From Medicago truncatula (lineage: Eukaryota; Streptophyta; Magnoliopsida; Fabales; Fabaceae): DNA of 64,000 nucleotides. The stretch is from positions 52,058,091-52,122,090 of the forward strand of contig NC_053044.1 of the NCBI RefSeq assembly GCF_003473485.1. The letters run 5' to 3'. Numbering within the stretch: the stretch's first letter is position 1; each line of letters opens with the position of its first letter. Under the pieces are notes generated by a model. That model saw only the letters and a list, made by a program, of their open reading frames with translations. It had not been told where the DNA came from and did no database searches. Of the stretch, positions 12,201 through 24,737 are shown piece by piece. Both the position numbers and the translations under genes were made by a program.

Positions 12201-12917
12201 ACCAAGAAACATAAAAAGGAACTGTGAGAGATATAATCATTACCCCTGGAGCATATTCCTTGTTTGGAGGAGGAGCCCACTCGTCTGGCACTTTCATGAA
12301 TCGATCAAAATCATCGAACATACTAACAGAAAATATATGGGAACGATCCAGTTTGTATCCCTGAGTCTTCTCTTTAGCAAGCTCAGCTTCCTAAAATAGC
12401 CATTGCAATTTAACCTCATCAAACCAATGGTAAAACAAACATTGAATTCGACATAAAAAAAAGACCATTTATCTACCTGAGGAGTGTTGTACTCGATGAA
12501 GCAATAACCTAAGGACTTTTCAGTAGCGGGATCAACAGGCATCCAGAGACCGTCCTCTTTAATAGCACCAATCTGACTATAAATTTTCCTAACAACTGTT
12601 ACAAGCTTCTCGAATTTCTCCTTGGGAACAACGGGTAGATTATCCACTACAATAATATTGCCAAATCCAGAATCAAACTCCAGATTCTCCTCTTGATCAA
12701 CATCATCGTCGCTACATCGCAAAAAAAAACAATTGAGAATCATAAAATCTCAAATTACGGTTCTAATTAACGTGAAAGAGCATTGATTAATATACCTGGG
12801 GATTCCGCAGTTGTCACCTGGAGGGAGGTGAATGGAATCAAGATCGATAGAGGATAGATCGATACCAAGAAGCAACGCTTTGTCTTCAATTTCTTTCATT
12901 AGCATTACATCCGCCAT
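9216..12917 (-). CDS. TIF3B1: Eukaryotic translation initiation factor 3 subunit B (eIF3b)
   Basis: eIF3b is a core scaffold of the eIF3 complex, which recruits mRNA to the 40S ribosome in the cytosol. Eleven exons join in frame to 716 aa, close to the ~712 aa plant family length: 12917-12796, 12711-12477, 12390-12244, 11821-11693, 11585-11457, 11344-11261, 11187-11063, 10977-10779, 10647-10115, 9957-9849, 9554-9216. Residues ~58-118 form an RRM with IIVVDNLP and GYCFIEY. Residues ~140-600 form the WD40/eIF2A-like propeller ([55 protein letters not shown]). The C-terminus is a charged helix with [16 protein letters not shown], ending VEEY. The start sits in a conserved context (GCCATGGCGGA-like: [20 protein letters not shown]). 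All introns are GT-AG. A probable 80-bp 5'-UTR intron lies at 13059-12980 (donor ACG/GTAAGA, acceptor TTATAG). Promoter expected above ~13.1 kb. Confidence 0.97.
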
Positions 12918-12979
12918 GATTGCGGTGGCGAGTGATAATGTTACCGTAAAGCTTTAGTGTTGTCGCAGTGAAATGGAAT

Positions 12980-13059
12980 CTATAATAGAGAGATGAAGAG
13001 TAAATTAATGTGGAAAGGAAAAGAAAGAAAGAAAGTGAAGAGAGTCTAGGGATTCTTAC
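12980..13059 (-). other. Probable 5'-UTR intron of the eIF3b gene
   Basis: On the minus strand a strong donor, ACG/GTAAGAATC, is followed 80 bases later by a pyrimidine-rich acceptor, CTCTATTATAG, 62 bases before the ATG. Leader introns are common in plant translation-factor genes. cDNA evidence would be needed to confirm. Confidence 0.5.
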
Positions 13060-13399
13060 CGTTTACCGACGGCACAGCCAGGTTTGGTTGTTGACGGCGG
13101 CTATCGGTAGAGTTCAGTGCAACTGGAGCGCAAGGGGAGAAAGATGTTTTGTTGTTTTAGGGTTTGGAGGAGGCTCTTCCAAATGGATATGTGTCTGGAT
13201 TGGGCTCGGGTAAAAAAAATAAATACATATAACTTAATCAAACTTAGATGTTATAGAATTTTTAATTTATCCCATCACACTGCTCCTCGATGAAATTGTT
13301 ATAAAAAAACCATTCCATTTTTTACCCTTCAATTTTTTTTTATCCATTTGTTAAAGTTACATTCAATTGAACTTTTATATCATATAAGATAGATTGATA

Positions 13400-13973
13400 T
13401 GTTGAAAACATTAATCTTATCTAAAAAAAAACATATCACATGATTTTATATTTGTGTGAAGAATTACAAAGATCTTACAATATAAAAGTTCAAATTTAAC
13501 AAATGGTTAAAAAAAATATAAAATCATGTGATATGTTTTTTAGATGAGTTTAAGGCTTAATTACATATTTGGTTCCTTATGTTTATTTTAGGTTTTAAAT
13601 TGGTTATTTATGTTTTAAAAGTTTTAAATTGGTTCCTTATGTTTTAACAATTTCAAGTTGGTTCAAAACGTTACTCACATTAGAATAAGTTAACCCCTTT
13701 TGTCACTTGATTGTTTAAAGATTTGGGTCGACAATATGGGTGATGAAATTTACTTTATTTAGAAAATCAGTTTTAAAACATTTTTTTATTTTTTTTTGTT
13801 TTATAAAACTCAATATCATGTCACGGAAGGAACTAACTTATTCCAACGTAAATAAAGTTTTGGACAAACTTTAAAACTTTAAAACTTAAGAGACCAACTT
13901 AAAATGTTTCAAACATAAGAGACCAACTTGAAGCCTAAAATAAATATAAGGGATCAAACATGCAATTAAGCCT
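13400..13973. mobile_element. Terminal-inverted-repeat element (about 13551-13973) next to a hairpin repeat
   Basis: The left end AGGCTTAATTACATATTTGG and the reverse complement of the right end, AGGCTTAATTGCATGTTTGA, are inverted repeats that continue for over 40 bases (TTATTTTAGG on both). Inner inverted blocks of the GGTTCCTTATGTTT type also pair. No clean TSD was found. Just left, at about 13410-13547, a separate hairpin pairs ACATATCACATGATTTTATA with its complement. Confidence 0.65.
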
Positions 13974-14411
13974 AATTAATTTATATTTGTATAAAGTTAA
14001 GTACATAATTTATATGATCTACTAAAAAAAATTATATCAAAGTTTTTCTAGGGAAATTTTTATGATGATATAAATATTAAATCCATCTTATCTAAATTAC
14101 ACTAAAGTCATCCAAGTATTTTTCCCCGTTTAACATGGTTTAAACGCAGACATATATCTATATATACTCATTAATCATTTGTTTTTATGATCTTTATCAA
14201 TATTATTTGGTCAAAATTAGTGATCATGAAATGAAAAGTGATTTTTTAAAATGTAATAGTAAATAAATAAAAAATCAGTGATTCATTTGTCAAAAGTCAA
14301 ATAAATAAATTCGTGCACAAAAAAACTATATAAATAAATACACAATAAAGAAATATGAAAGTAAGTTACGAATTATGACCCATGTCATGTTACAGGTTTT
14401 GATGCATGCGA

Positions 14412-14557
14412 CTCAATTTTTTTGGTAGAAACTTCAGATACATCAGCAAAAAACAATGGACTGATTTGAGCAAACATGTTTGCCATATCAATTTTTTTTG
14501 GTAGAAACTTCAGATACATCATAAAAAAAAAAAAAAGGACTGATTTGAGCAAACATG
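14412..14557. repeat. Short tandem direct duplication (76-bp spacing)
   Basis: GGTAGAAACTTCAGATACAT followed by GGACTGATTTGAGCAAACAT occurs twice, at about 14424 and 14500. It lies downstream of the sterol dehydrogenase gene, outside its coding exons. Confidence 0.8.
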
Positions 14558-14947
14558 ACTCAAAGGGCCGCCAAAGATTATCACCAATCACGTCCCATAT
14601 AAGCAAGGGCATCGGCAAACCGATTAAATTCGCGATAGGAGTGACAAATTTTGATCTCCCAATCTAAATAGCTTCCCGTGTTTATCAATTAACCTCCAAC
14701 CCACAACATTTTAGGCTCTCTTTACCACTGCTTCATAGTCAACAAAAAGCTCCACTGCAAAAAAATACCTCTACTCCGAGCAAGTTTACATTACAAAAAC
14801 TCAAAAAAACATCTACTGGATATCAAATTACATTACAATAATTGTACAATGATACAGGGAACTCTAACGTGGATTAAATGAAGATGCATCAGCCCGCTCA
14901 TCTAAGAAAAATCTAGTGCCAACCAGAAGAAGAAGAAGAAAAAACCA

Positions 14948-17900
14948 TCAATCAATCTTTGAAGTAACAAACTTCTTGGTAAGATCAGATATCAATTTGC
15001 ATCCAAAAGTATGTGATTTTAAAAATATGCCGTCAATGTCTTCCTCCTTTTTTTCATAAACGTAGAAAGCTGTAAATCCTAAGGTGAGTCCTGTAACAGA
15101 CAAAAACAAACTAGTATCATTCTCATCCAAGCACTGTCAATGGATTCAAATAAACCACACAACATGAGAGAAAGCGAGAGAACCTATAGTATACAAGTTC
15201 TTAAGTGAAAAGGCTCCCAGGAAGCTAAGAACGAGCAGAGTGAAAACAACCTATTGATCACAAAGGAGAGATGTGTCAGCAAGTCTGAATCCACGACCTC
15301 GGGATATATAAGATTGACTGTATACAAAAATTTGATGCAGTGTGTATACCTTGAAAAACATCACCCAACTATTCCCTTCTGCAAGGGATTTTAATGCATT
15401 CACAGCAAAATTCCAAGATGAGGCAACTGAGAAAGCAATTTGATTCGAAATATCTTCTGATAAGTGAAACCATGATGTGGGCATTTTCTCAACAGTGTAC
15501 CCCAATCTGAACAAGCATACAATGCAATTAAAGTTAGCATTTGCCTTCACATTAGAAAGTGCAATGTGTCCAATAGCTGGATCATCATTGTGGTTCTTGA
15601 GATGGAGAAATTATTTCCTGAATAAGGAGCTACACAGCACGATCAATTATATATTTACACTATGTATATTATCTTTAAATAGGAGACACTTTCGAACAAT
15701 AGTTATTATATTAGTAATCCATCATTAGACAAGTTAACGACAACATACAATGTTAATTGACAATCTAGTAAATTCATAAGTAGACAATGTACTTACATTT
15801 TTGCAGGAAGAATGCCATGAATGAATAAACCGATCGATGAGTATAATAGAAGCTTTGTAAGAGCAGTAATGAAGGTATTCTCAGATGCAATGAAGTTGAC
15901 ATATATTGCTATGAAGACTAACAATGTAGTGAAAGTTTGCTTTTTATCCTTCCAAAGCAACGTGTCAGCAACTGTTATGTGGTAGATCAATTAAAACTAC
16001 TACATAAATAAATGAAAACTGATATACAACTCCCAGCATTAGCAGGTTACACTGAAAAGTGATCACTAGTAAAAAATTAGGAATGGTGGTGGATTTAGTT
16101 AGAAATACCAGCTCCGAAATTTGAACTTTAAGAGTTCAATGCTTCAGTCTTCTTAGAGCTTGCATATCAACAATATACATGCATGTTAAAATTTTAAAAT
16201 GCACTGCTTTGTATCAAGATGAGATATGTGGAATAGAAAATATGACATGAACAAATTGGGATCCTAAACTACTGCAACTTCCTGCATTATCTTTGCAATT
16301 TTTACCAACGTATTTTTTTTTAATATCAGAATATGTCTTTCATGTGTCCTGCTACAATTATGTGAATGTGCCTACTTTTAAATGGCGTTTAGAAGTTTAA
16401 TTCTACGTTACAACAACAAAACCAAAACAAAAATAACAAAAAGGCAATTCCAGATATCACAAACAAAGAAGTTAGATGGGTATAGTCGATTATTCATACC
16501 TCTTCCACTTCCAAGATATACAGAAGCTTTGGAGGGACCTTCTCTTTTAGACTTAAGTTGATTTTCAGCCCTCAAATGTGGATATGATTCGATTGTCCTC
16601 CGTATGCCCTCCTGCAAGAAAAATTACAGTCCCTTAATTAAACATGAAGAACACCCCGTACAAGAAGTAGGATTAACATATATACTCATTGCAAAATGTA
16701 AGAACCTTTGAGCAAGAAACATCATCCATTTTAGAATCACATCGCATACATGATTTCTGAGTTTATTTAGATAAATCTTAACTCCACAGTATCAGTAATT
16801 TTGTAGGATTTAGAATTAGCCAACTTCTCAGGATTTTTTTTCAAAGCACATGGTTCAGGCATGAAATTAGCTACTTCAGTGAAATTTCTAAGTAATTAAG
16901 CATCTCAACACAGTTCAGAGCCATGAATATTGGAGTTAAGACAGAGCACGTATACTTTTCTGAAACGTCACAGAACCTGTAGAGGTATGATGGGTGCATA
17001 GTCAAGGCGGTCCTTTGCTTTTGAGCAATCAAAAGATCTGGTGCAAGATGTGAGTCTTATTCTTGAAGGGGTCAGCTGAGGCACCTTCATTCCATATGGG
17101 CCAAGCAGCCTATATATCCACTCCACCAAATGTGCAATTGGCATGATAACAAAGACAGGGATCTTTATGCTTGGCCTGCAAGGTACATAATTATGTTTAT
17201 ATTAGTTTATTTGGATGAAAAACTGTAAATGTATTCCTTATTTCATTAAAAAAATAGAAGCAAGAAATATAATTGCAAAAGAATTGATTGATTATAATAG
17301 ACAACCAGTATTCTCGTGGGCATAAAAAAACACCATTAAGGGGGCATTAAGTTACGAAACTTGATCAGGTGTTTATTAAATAAGGATGCCATTTGGATAA
17401 ACAACTTAATTAAGCACATATTGAGTAGGTGCTTTTCATATAAGCACTTAGGTATAATCTATTTATGTAATCAAAGAGTGAATGTGGTTAAACTATTTTC
17501 CTATAGAGCTTATTGAAATAAGTTGAAAATCGCTAAAAGATATCATAAGCTATTTTCATAAGTTCACACACTTACACAAGTGCTTATGCCATAAGATAAA
17601 TCCAAATAAGCTACAAATAGGCTCTTCCAAACGCACAAAAAAAAAAATATAATAATTAATAGCCAGGACAAAAAATTCTTAACCCCAGTGATGATTTGAC
17701 AGAAACTTCAACCTAATCCTAATGCCAAAATTCAACTTATATTTGCGCCTTCAATATTATGGAATAAAACAAACAAAATGAATGTATAAGTATTTGCCTC
17801 AGTATAGTCACATGCCAGCATGTCTCTTTTGACTATAAATAGGGCAGGGGTGATGCAGAATGAATTGCATTAAGATAATTTTCATATTTTTTATTTTTGT

Positions 17901-20487
17901 AATCTAAGAATTTCTCTTATCTACTAATAAATTACTTTAAGTTTAATTTCATTTTTTGCTTAGGATGTGACGACAAGTTTTCTGTATTTATTATAATATA
18001 TGAATATTCCTGAAGTGTTTCAAGTCAAAATATTGTATTACTTTAATTCACGAGAGATTTGGATCCTTGTTTTGCATCAAGAGTGAATCACAGATTAAAA
18101 TAAGTGTTACATAATAAGAGCAAGAAAGACTAATGGTTAACAGTACAAAAGAAATCACCTTTGATATCCAAGACCTTCCAAAATTAGAGACATGAACTCC
18201 CAAAACTTTATAGGTTCCATATTCGTGATGAAATATGCCTACAAAACAAATATTTATCATGAAGAAAACACTGCAGTGATTACTAAGTTGCCCGAGCTTA
18301 ATATACAGATCCATCTTTCGTTTTTCTCCACAAAAAATGCAATACTCAATTCCGAATCTAACTAAGTTTAACAAGCAACTATTTCCCTACTGTTAGAAAC
18401 TGATGTTCATAGAAGAAGACAACCAGAGAGAAAGTTCAGAAAAATTGAGAGAGACTGTTAAACTGAATCAGAGAATTCTCAACTATATGAAACTGAGATG
18501 ATGATAACAAGTATTTATACGCAGTTAGAACTGTAACTAACTCCTATGCTGAGACGCCAGCTGCCATAACTACTTGACAGCTGTCCAATCAGTCTAACAA
18601 CTTGCAGAGCCAATCAGTCTAACAACTTGCAGAGCAAGTTCGGAATCAGTTAAACTAAGCCTAGGTACATTTGCTAATATGCCTAAGCTGTATTTCCTAA
18701 TAGCCCCCGTTCAAACTGAGGGTGATTGACCAAGAGCAAGCTTGTCAGACACCCTGAGTTTGTCCCTGAGATAGATAAACCTTGTTGTAGACAAAGGTTT
18801 TGTTAGGATGTCAGCCCACTGGACTTTTCTATTCCTAATATCCACAAGTATGTCTTTCAGACTTCCTCATTTACCCAGATAAATAGTTTCTACCTTTAAC
18901 ATATTAACATTGTTTTATAAATAATTTCCTTGTTAAAAGTGTGCACACCAGGGAAGAAAGAACAGACAATGATTCAACAAAGAGCTTCATTGTCCAAATC
19001 TTAAAATACACCATCAAAACTTCTCTTATGCCTCTCTTATCTTTCATGTACAAACAGAAATATAACATGACTAAAAAAGTAATACGGTACCTCTCCTGCA
19101 GCTTTTTCTGAAACGGTTCCCTCTGAAGCTAGAGCTCGATCAGCACATATGTGGGCATGAGCCACATTTTCAACATATGTGAAATCGTATACGTTATTGC
19201 CATCACCAACAATGAACTGGTAAGAGAAAAGTATAAATCATCAATTAAAGAAAGGTTCAAGAAAGTTTCTGCTAATATAAGTAGTCACACATGCATATTG
19301 GTCCCCAACCAGTTTTTCCATATCACGGCACTTAATTTCATTACGAAAAATTAACAATTTTGTGATCAATCTAAATCCAATTTTGTTCTTGAGGTAAACT
19401 TCAGATTCAATAGTATGCGTAAAAAGATGAAATTGCCGTGAGTATTTGATTACTTATTTAAGCAGTAAAATACATCAAACATTTACCAAAAGGAGGTAAG
19501 AACAACATCTACCTTGGATTTCCCTGCCTTTGCAGCATCAACCAATGAAGGCACCAACAGTTTATCACCAGGTCCAAAAATGCTGCTAGGGCGTATGCAA
19601 CATGTCAGGAGTCCACTAGTCCCGTTAGCCTTAATAACCAATCCCTCACCCTCAGCTTTAGTTGCTGAGTAATGATCATTATGCTGGAAACAGTAGGATT
19701 CAGTTCAAGACCATAACAAACATTTTGAACCTATTTCCATCCCAACAGCTAGATTAAATTATATAATAACATAAAACCCCTATCCATGCATATCATGTAT
19801 ATGCAGTTATCTTCCTAAAGTTTCAATCCAAGTCAAAAAAATGAAAGTTAAAATGAAGTGTTGGTAAAGTAGGTACCGAAGGTGGATAAGGCAACGATTC
19901 ACTTCCGTTATGAATTCCATGAATTCCATCAAAAACAACACTGGGAGAGCTAGTGTAAATGAGTCTCTTCACTTTTAACTCAACACAAGCATCAATAACA
20001 TTCTTTGTTCCTTCAAAAATAAACACCTAACTTAGATGGAAAGAAACAAAAATTCAGCAACAGAAGAGTAATGATTTAATGCTTTACCTTCAACATTGAC
20101 GGAATGATGAAGCTGGTAGTTGTTTATAGAAGAATTTGGAGCAGCCATGTGGAAAACAACCTCAACTCCATCAAATGCTGCAGAGGTTAACAAGATTAAT
20201 TAATTAATGTATACTATGTAGAATATTGTTTTGTTTCGGTATTAAGGTTAACCTTTTAAGAGTTGAGGTTTGTTGCGAAGATCGACGGAGACATATTGAG
20301 CACGACCGGAGTGTAAAGCTTGACCGAGAAGACCTAATTGCTCAGAGGGTTCAAGTTCAATGGTGGATCCCAAATCGGCGATGCGGACACAGTAGGTGTT
20401 CAATTGGATTAGCATTTCGACTAAATGACGAGCAGCAAAGCCTCGTCCTCCGGTGACCACACACCACCCTTCCTCCGCCGCCGCCAT
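14948..20487 (-). CDS. 3BETAHSD/D: Sterol 3beta-hydroxysteroid dehydrogenase / C-4 decarboxylase with reticulon tail
   Basis: This enzyme oxidises and decarboxylates 4alpha-carboxysterols in the C-4 demethylation complex of the ER. Twelve exons join in frame to 562 aa, like the reticulon-bearing Arabidopsis form (~564 aa): 20487-20253, 20177-20088, 20010-19877, 19683-19513, 19216-19091, 18238-18159, 17175-16977, 16611-16500, 15971-15797, 15506-15350, 15250-15184, 15090-14948. An N-terminal Rossmann motif ([18 protein letters not shown], residues ~9-26) and the catalytic Tyr158-x3-Lys162 (HYSATKAEG) mark the short-chain dehydrogenase fold; [15 protein letters not shown] follows. Residues ~383-562 carry [14 protein letters not shown] and two long hydrophobic hairpins typical of reticulons, which anchor the protein in the ER. 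The ATG at 20487 gives [14 protein letters not shown]; an upstream in-frame ATG (20604) would add 39 unlikely residues. Introns hold a Copia fragment (18391-18868) and another repeat (~17360-17640). All key residues are present. Confidence 0.96.
17325..17640. mobile_element. Probable MITE in intron 6 of the sterol dehydrogenase gene
   Basis: CCATTTGGATAAACAACTTA near the left end pairs with the complement of ATAAATCCAAATAAGCT near the right end. AAGCACTT and AAGTGCTT motifs pair inside. The ends are too diverged to set exact borders or a TSD. Confidence 0.45.
18391..18868 (-). mobile_element. Truncated Ty1/Copia retrotransposon: 3' end of pol plus 3' LTR, in an intron
   Basis: On the minus strand the sequence ends a Copia RNase H region, [20 protein letters not shown] then [18 protein letters not shown] and a stop codon (18713-18711). 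A polypurine tract (GAACGGGGGC, 18712-18703) follows. An LTR of about 312 bp (18702-18391) then begins TATTAGG, has GTATAAATA as a TATA box, and ends TTTCTAACA. Everything 5' of the RNase H tail is missing. It lies in sense orientation in the intron between exons 5 and 6 of the sterol dehydrogenase gene. No intact TSD, as expected for a truncated copy. Confidence 0.85.
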
Positions 20488-20607
20488 AATCAAATGGTGA
20501 TGGAACCGTCGCGGACAGGGACTGTGATTCGCTGCTGTCAAAAAAATTACACAGTGAAACAGATTAGAGCAATTGGTTTTCTGACTGACTGCAGTGAACC
20601 ACAATTC

Positions 20608-21610
20608 CTGAATTTGCTACAGCGATTATAGGCTCGATAAATTTTCTTTATTTTTTTAATTCGTTTTTTATTTTTATCCTCAGCTAAAATTATTAAAATA
20701 AAAATTTAATCTGTTGTATTTAAAGTGGTTTCTAAAGTGAGCGTTCAATTAAGTCCCTTACCGGTGAACCATTAAAAATATACAATAGATTTAATGAATG
20801 ACTTAGATTTGTTAAAAATCTACACCTTCCCACACACAATAGTACCCATATATATCTCCCATTAGTATCCATGCTCCAAAAGAAGCCTCCCTATGAGATT
20901 TGAAATATCCATGAATGATTAAGAATGGAAGGATTGGAAGATGGTGTTGGCCCGACAAAATTCAACTTCCCTCTACTTTGGTAACCTACAATGGATGTGA
21001 ATTGTGATGATCATACTCGGTGAATACTAACCAAAATGAATTGATCATCGATGGTTTTTTCTTGTCTGTTTTTATTCACGACAACATTGTTCTTCTCCAC
21101 TTTTGTTTTGTTATACAAACACAATGAAGATGGTGTTTCTGAATAAGGACGGAAAGTCAACATTACTTAAATATGATGGTATATTTTTTATGGTTCATCG
21201 GAGAGGGACTTAATTGAACCCTCACCCTAGAATCCAGATATTAAACAACTAAGTTTTTTTCTCTAAAAAAAATAAAAACTAAGTTTTTTTCTCTCAAAAA
21301 AAAACTAAGTTTTTTCATAAGTTACATAAATTTTGAAGTTTTTATTTTGGTCTTTAATTTATGCATCAAAATTGTTTAACATATTGAATTGTTTTTTATT
21401 GATTTTAATGGAGGTATTATGAAAATATTTTGGTGGAAAAACTTGATTGACTATTTTTTATGTAGTTGTTATAAATTCACCATTTAAGGTAAATAAGTGA
21501 TGTCGAGAGTTTAAACTTTGATCCATGCTGTTATAATACATTGTCTCTGTCAAATGAGTTAAGCTCACAGAGACTTGATTGACTTTTTTAATTATAGAGA
21601 ATACGATGTT
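20608..21610. repeat. Left arm of a long inverted repeat shared with the SNM1-type gene upstream region
   Basis: Read against the reverse complement of 28375-31098 this arm has three parts in the same order. The outer block 20608-20723 starts CTGAATTTGCTAC and holds GCTAAAATTATTAAAATAAA. The middle is a TIR element at about 20724-21245 (ends of the type GTGAG.GTTCAATTAAGTCCC), whose interior differs from that of the other arm. The inner block 21245-21610 holds AGATATTAAACAACT, ATAAATTTTGAAGTTTTTAT, TGATTTTAATGGAGGTATTA and a SINE-like stretch. The outer end is 121 bases from the sterol dehydrogenase start codon, so it probably contains part of its promoter. Confidence 0.8.
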
Positions 21611-21689
21611 TCATAAATTTAAACAATTGTAATATTTCATTGTTACAATTTTATGGTTAAACGTGTTTATTATCTATGTGATGAAATGC

Positions 21690-21846
21690 AAGACTAGAGG
21701 TAAAATGGAGGAGGTGGATGCTTAAGATTGACGTTGATAAGACATATGATAGTGTTAATGAGATTTTTACGACGCATGCTTGGGAAGATGGATTTTGATT
21801 AATGGTGAGCGATGAAGGTCATGCTCTGTGCAAGTATAGCCAAGTA
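21690..21846 (+). mobile_element. Degenerate LINE reverse-transcriptase fragment
   Basis: The plus strand near 21710-21790 reads RWMLKIDVDKTYDSVNEI, matching the plant LINE RT motif of the type (W)xFKVDFEKAYDSV, followed by W.DGF. No long open frame remains. A later hAT element (21855-22364) sits directly downstream. Confidence 0.6.
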
Positions 21847-21854
21847 CTTTGTAA

Positions 21855-22364
21855 CAGGACCGTCCCTATGAAATAGGAGGCTCGGTTCTCTATTTAAAAT
21901 AGGCCTTCAATAAAATAAAAACGCAATTTTTTTGTGTAGTTAAACTTTATAAAAAAATTAGAATCAGAAGAGCTTCTAAACATGAAACGAAATACAAAAA
22001 AAAATAAGTGAAAGAGAGGTAGAATTTACTAACAGTGTCATTTGGATTTGTCACTTATCCGCTGTGGGAATGGGAAAACGAATGGTTTATGTGAAAAATA
22101 AATGATTGTTGTGATTCTTTCAATGAAATAGATTTTCAAATTGACTGATCAAGTGATTATACAAATTGGCGGTGGTCTGATAGTATCAGATTTATGTCCA
22201 GATATGAGAACTAAAGTCTAGAAAAAACTCAAACGTGTAAAGAAGTAACATATATATTTTTTATTTAAGTGGGGGTGGGTATTAGAGTTAATTTTTTATG
22301 AGGCCCATAGCTTTTGGAGGCCCGGCTTGATTGAGCACCTTGCACCCCCTCAAGGTCGGGCCTG
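21855..22364. mobile_element. Non-autonomous hAT element, 510 bp, perfect 8-bp TSD
   Basis: The element begins CAGGACCGTCC and ends GGTCGGGCCTG, imperfect terminal inverted repeats of the hAT CAGGGxCGGxCC type. It is flanked on both sides by CTTTGTAA (21847-21854 and 22365-22372), a perfect 8-bp target-site duplication. No transposase frame inside. It interrupts the LINE remnant. Confidence 0.9.
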
Positions 22365-23221
22365 CTTTGTAATGATGATTGTGTGGGTCTTATTATTTTA
22401 TTGATAGGTTTGAGAGGAACTAGTGCAAGGGTTTTGTAAGACCGTATCCTCCAACTCATTTGCTTATTGCATTTTTTATTTACTTTTCTGCATGGCATGT
22501 GAGGTTTAGGCTCGAAGGTCGATAGATATCCTTAAATTGGGTATAAAGGCGAAGTCCTTTTTAGCAATGACATACCTACTCAGATTTCAAACGACATTGG
22601 TATGTTTAAGGCTGGATAACAAGAGGGTTTGACCCAAAATCTTGCATTGTTTCAACCTGCAAGTTTTATGAGAAGACCAAATTCAGCCCTTTTTTTTTCT
22701 TCGGTTTTTCGGGTATTTGGTTCACCAATTTACGGGTTTCAGTTCGATTTTCTCGATTTTAGCTTTTCACTAAGAAGCATATCCAAACTGAGTTCAAAGA
22801 AGAAAAAAATATATGTGGTAAGAAAAAAGTCCATCCTCGTGGTTGAAATAGAGAACATCTACCAAGAAGATTGATAAACTAAACAAATATTTGATGGAAG
22901 GGGAAGGATCTTAGTGTGTGAATATTGATTATGTCCTTAACTGCGGGCGGGTTCGGACATCGAAGGGTCCAATTTCTCCATCTGGCCGTTTTAACCCTCT
23001 TGAAACTAAAACTTCCCTTTGTTGTACCCGCAGACTCGTCTCGTCTCGTCTGGAACCGACCGTTTTACTTTTTTTGGTCGGTTTGGGCAGGTTTTTTCGA
23101 CTACCGAGTTTTTGTTCACCCTTAGTTATGTTGTTGGAAATGAGGATAAGTATGGGTCAAGCGAAGTGTCTGGGGCTTCCTTCATTGGTGGGAAGAAATG
23201 GGAAATATATTTTTGCTTTTA

Positions 23222-24654
23222 GGGTTAATAGTGTTTTTCACCCCTGTAATATAGGACATTTCCGGTTTTCGCCCTTATAAAATTTTCGGTTTGATTTGCA
23301 TCTTTGTAAAATTTCTTTTTTTTTTTTTTCCGGAAAACACCCCTCCCCCATATGACTATACATATTTGCTGACGTGGTACACTATGTGGCATGCTGACTG
23401 TATAATTAATTTTATTTTTTATTTTTCTAAGGCTACATGTGGCATTTGTGACTATTTAAAAAAAAAAAATTATAATATAAATTCATTTATATTAATTTAG
23501 AAATAAAATTAATTTTTGAAAATAAAAAAATTCAGGATTTTTTTTTTATTACGAAAAATATTTTTCAAATTTTTTATTTAACTTAGAAAATAATTTTTTT
23601 CTAAAATTTTAATTTCAAAAATGATTTAATAAAAATCTGGAATAAAATTTTCGAAAAAAAAATATGAATTTCTTCTAAATTTGTTAAAAAATTTGTATCC
23701 AGATTTTTAAAAATAAAACATTTTCCAGAATTGTTTTTTGTAGAAAAATTTTAAAACTGTTTTTTATTTTAGGAAAAAAAATATGACTTTTTTTAAAAAA
23801 TTTATAATTTGTTTTTTCTAATTTAACTTTTTACTTTATTTTGAAAATTAAACTCCAAAATCTTTAAAAAAAAATCGAAAAATCTGGAATAAAATTTTCG
23901 AAAAAAAAAACTGAATTTCATCTAAATTTTTTAAAAAATTGTATCCAGATTTTTAAAAATAAAACATTTTTCAGAAATTTTTTTTTGTTGAAAAAATTTT
24001 AAAACTGTTTTTTTTTCAGGAAAAAAATATGACTTTTTTTTTAAATTTCAAATTTGTTTCTTCTAATTAATTTTTTTTTTTATTTTGAAAATTAAACTCC
24101 AAAATCTTTAAAAACAAATACTGAATTTCTTCTAAATTTTTTAAAAAATTGTATCCAGATTTTTAAAAATAAAACATTATCCAGAATTTTTTTTTGTAGA
24201 AAAAAAGTTAAAACCGTTTTTTTTTCTGGAAAAAAATATGTTAATTTTTTTAAAACCTCGAATTTGTTTTTTCTAATTTTTTGTGATTTTTTAATATTTT
24301 AATTTTTAAAAAAACGATATTTCAAAAAATCTTATCGTTTTTTCTGTTTTTTTTTTTCGATTTTTAAATTTTTTGGGAAAAAATTTGAATATTTTTCTGA
24401 TTTTTTTTTATTTTTGAAAATTAATTTTCAAATATTTTAAAAAATAAAATCTGATGTGGACAATTAATAATAAATAAAAATTAAAAAAAAAAAAGCCAAG
24501 TCAAGGCCACATATGCGCATTTGATGAGTTGGATGGAGGAGGGGTGTTTTCTGGAAATAAAAAGTTTTACAAGGATGCAAATCAAACCGAAAATTTTATA
24601 GGGGCGAAAACTGGAAATGACCTATATTACAGGGGTGAAAAACACTATTAACCC
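23222..24654. mobile_element. Non-autonomous Mutator-like element (TIR-MULE), 1433 bp, perfect 9-bp TSD
   Basis: Both ends begin GGGTTAATAGTGTTTTTCAC and remain almost identical in inverted orientation for about 115 bases, past the CGGTTTGATTTGCAT and GGAAAACACCCCTCC motifs. The flanks are TTGCTTTTA at 23213-23221 and again at 24655-24663, a perfect 9-bp duplication as made by Mutator transposases. The interior is extremely AT-rich, encodes nothing, and holds three tandem units of ~240 bp (see separate entry). Confidence 0.92.
23633..24300. repeat. Three AT-rich ~240-bp tandem units inside the MULE
   Basis: Landmarks recur in order near 23633, 23882 and 24118: GAATTTC.TCTAAATTT, TTGTATCCAGATTTTTAAAA, AATAAAACAT, CCAGAATT, GTAGAAAAA, AAAACTGTTTTTT and AAAAAAATATGACTTTTTT. 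The third unit is shorter and diverged. Confidence 0.8.
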
Positions 24655-24737
24655 TTGCTTTTATTAAGGATCTAGTGTAAAATAAAATCAATGTGTGTGG
24701 GTAGATTGTTATCGCATGTGGGTAAGGAAGTAATTAT

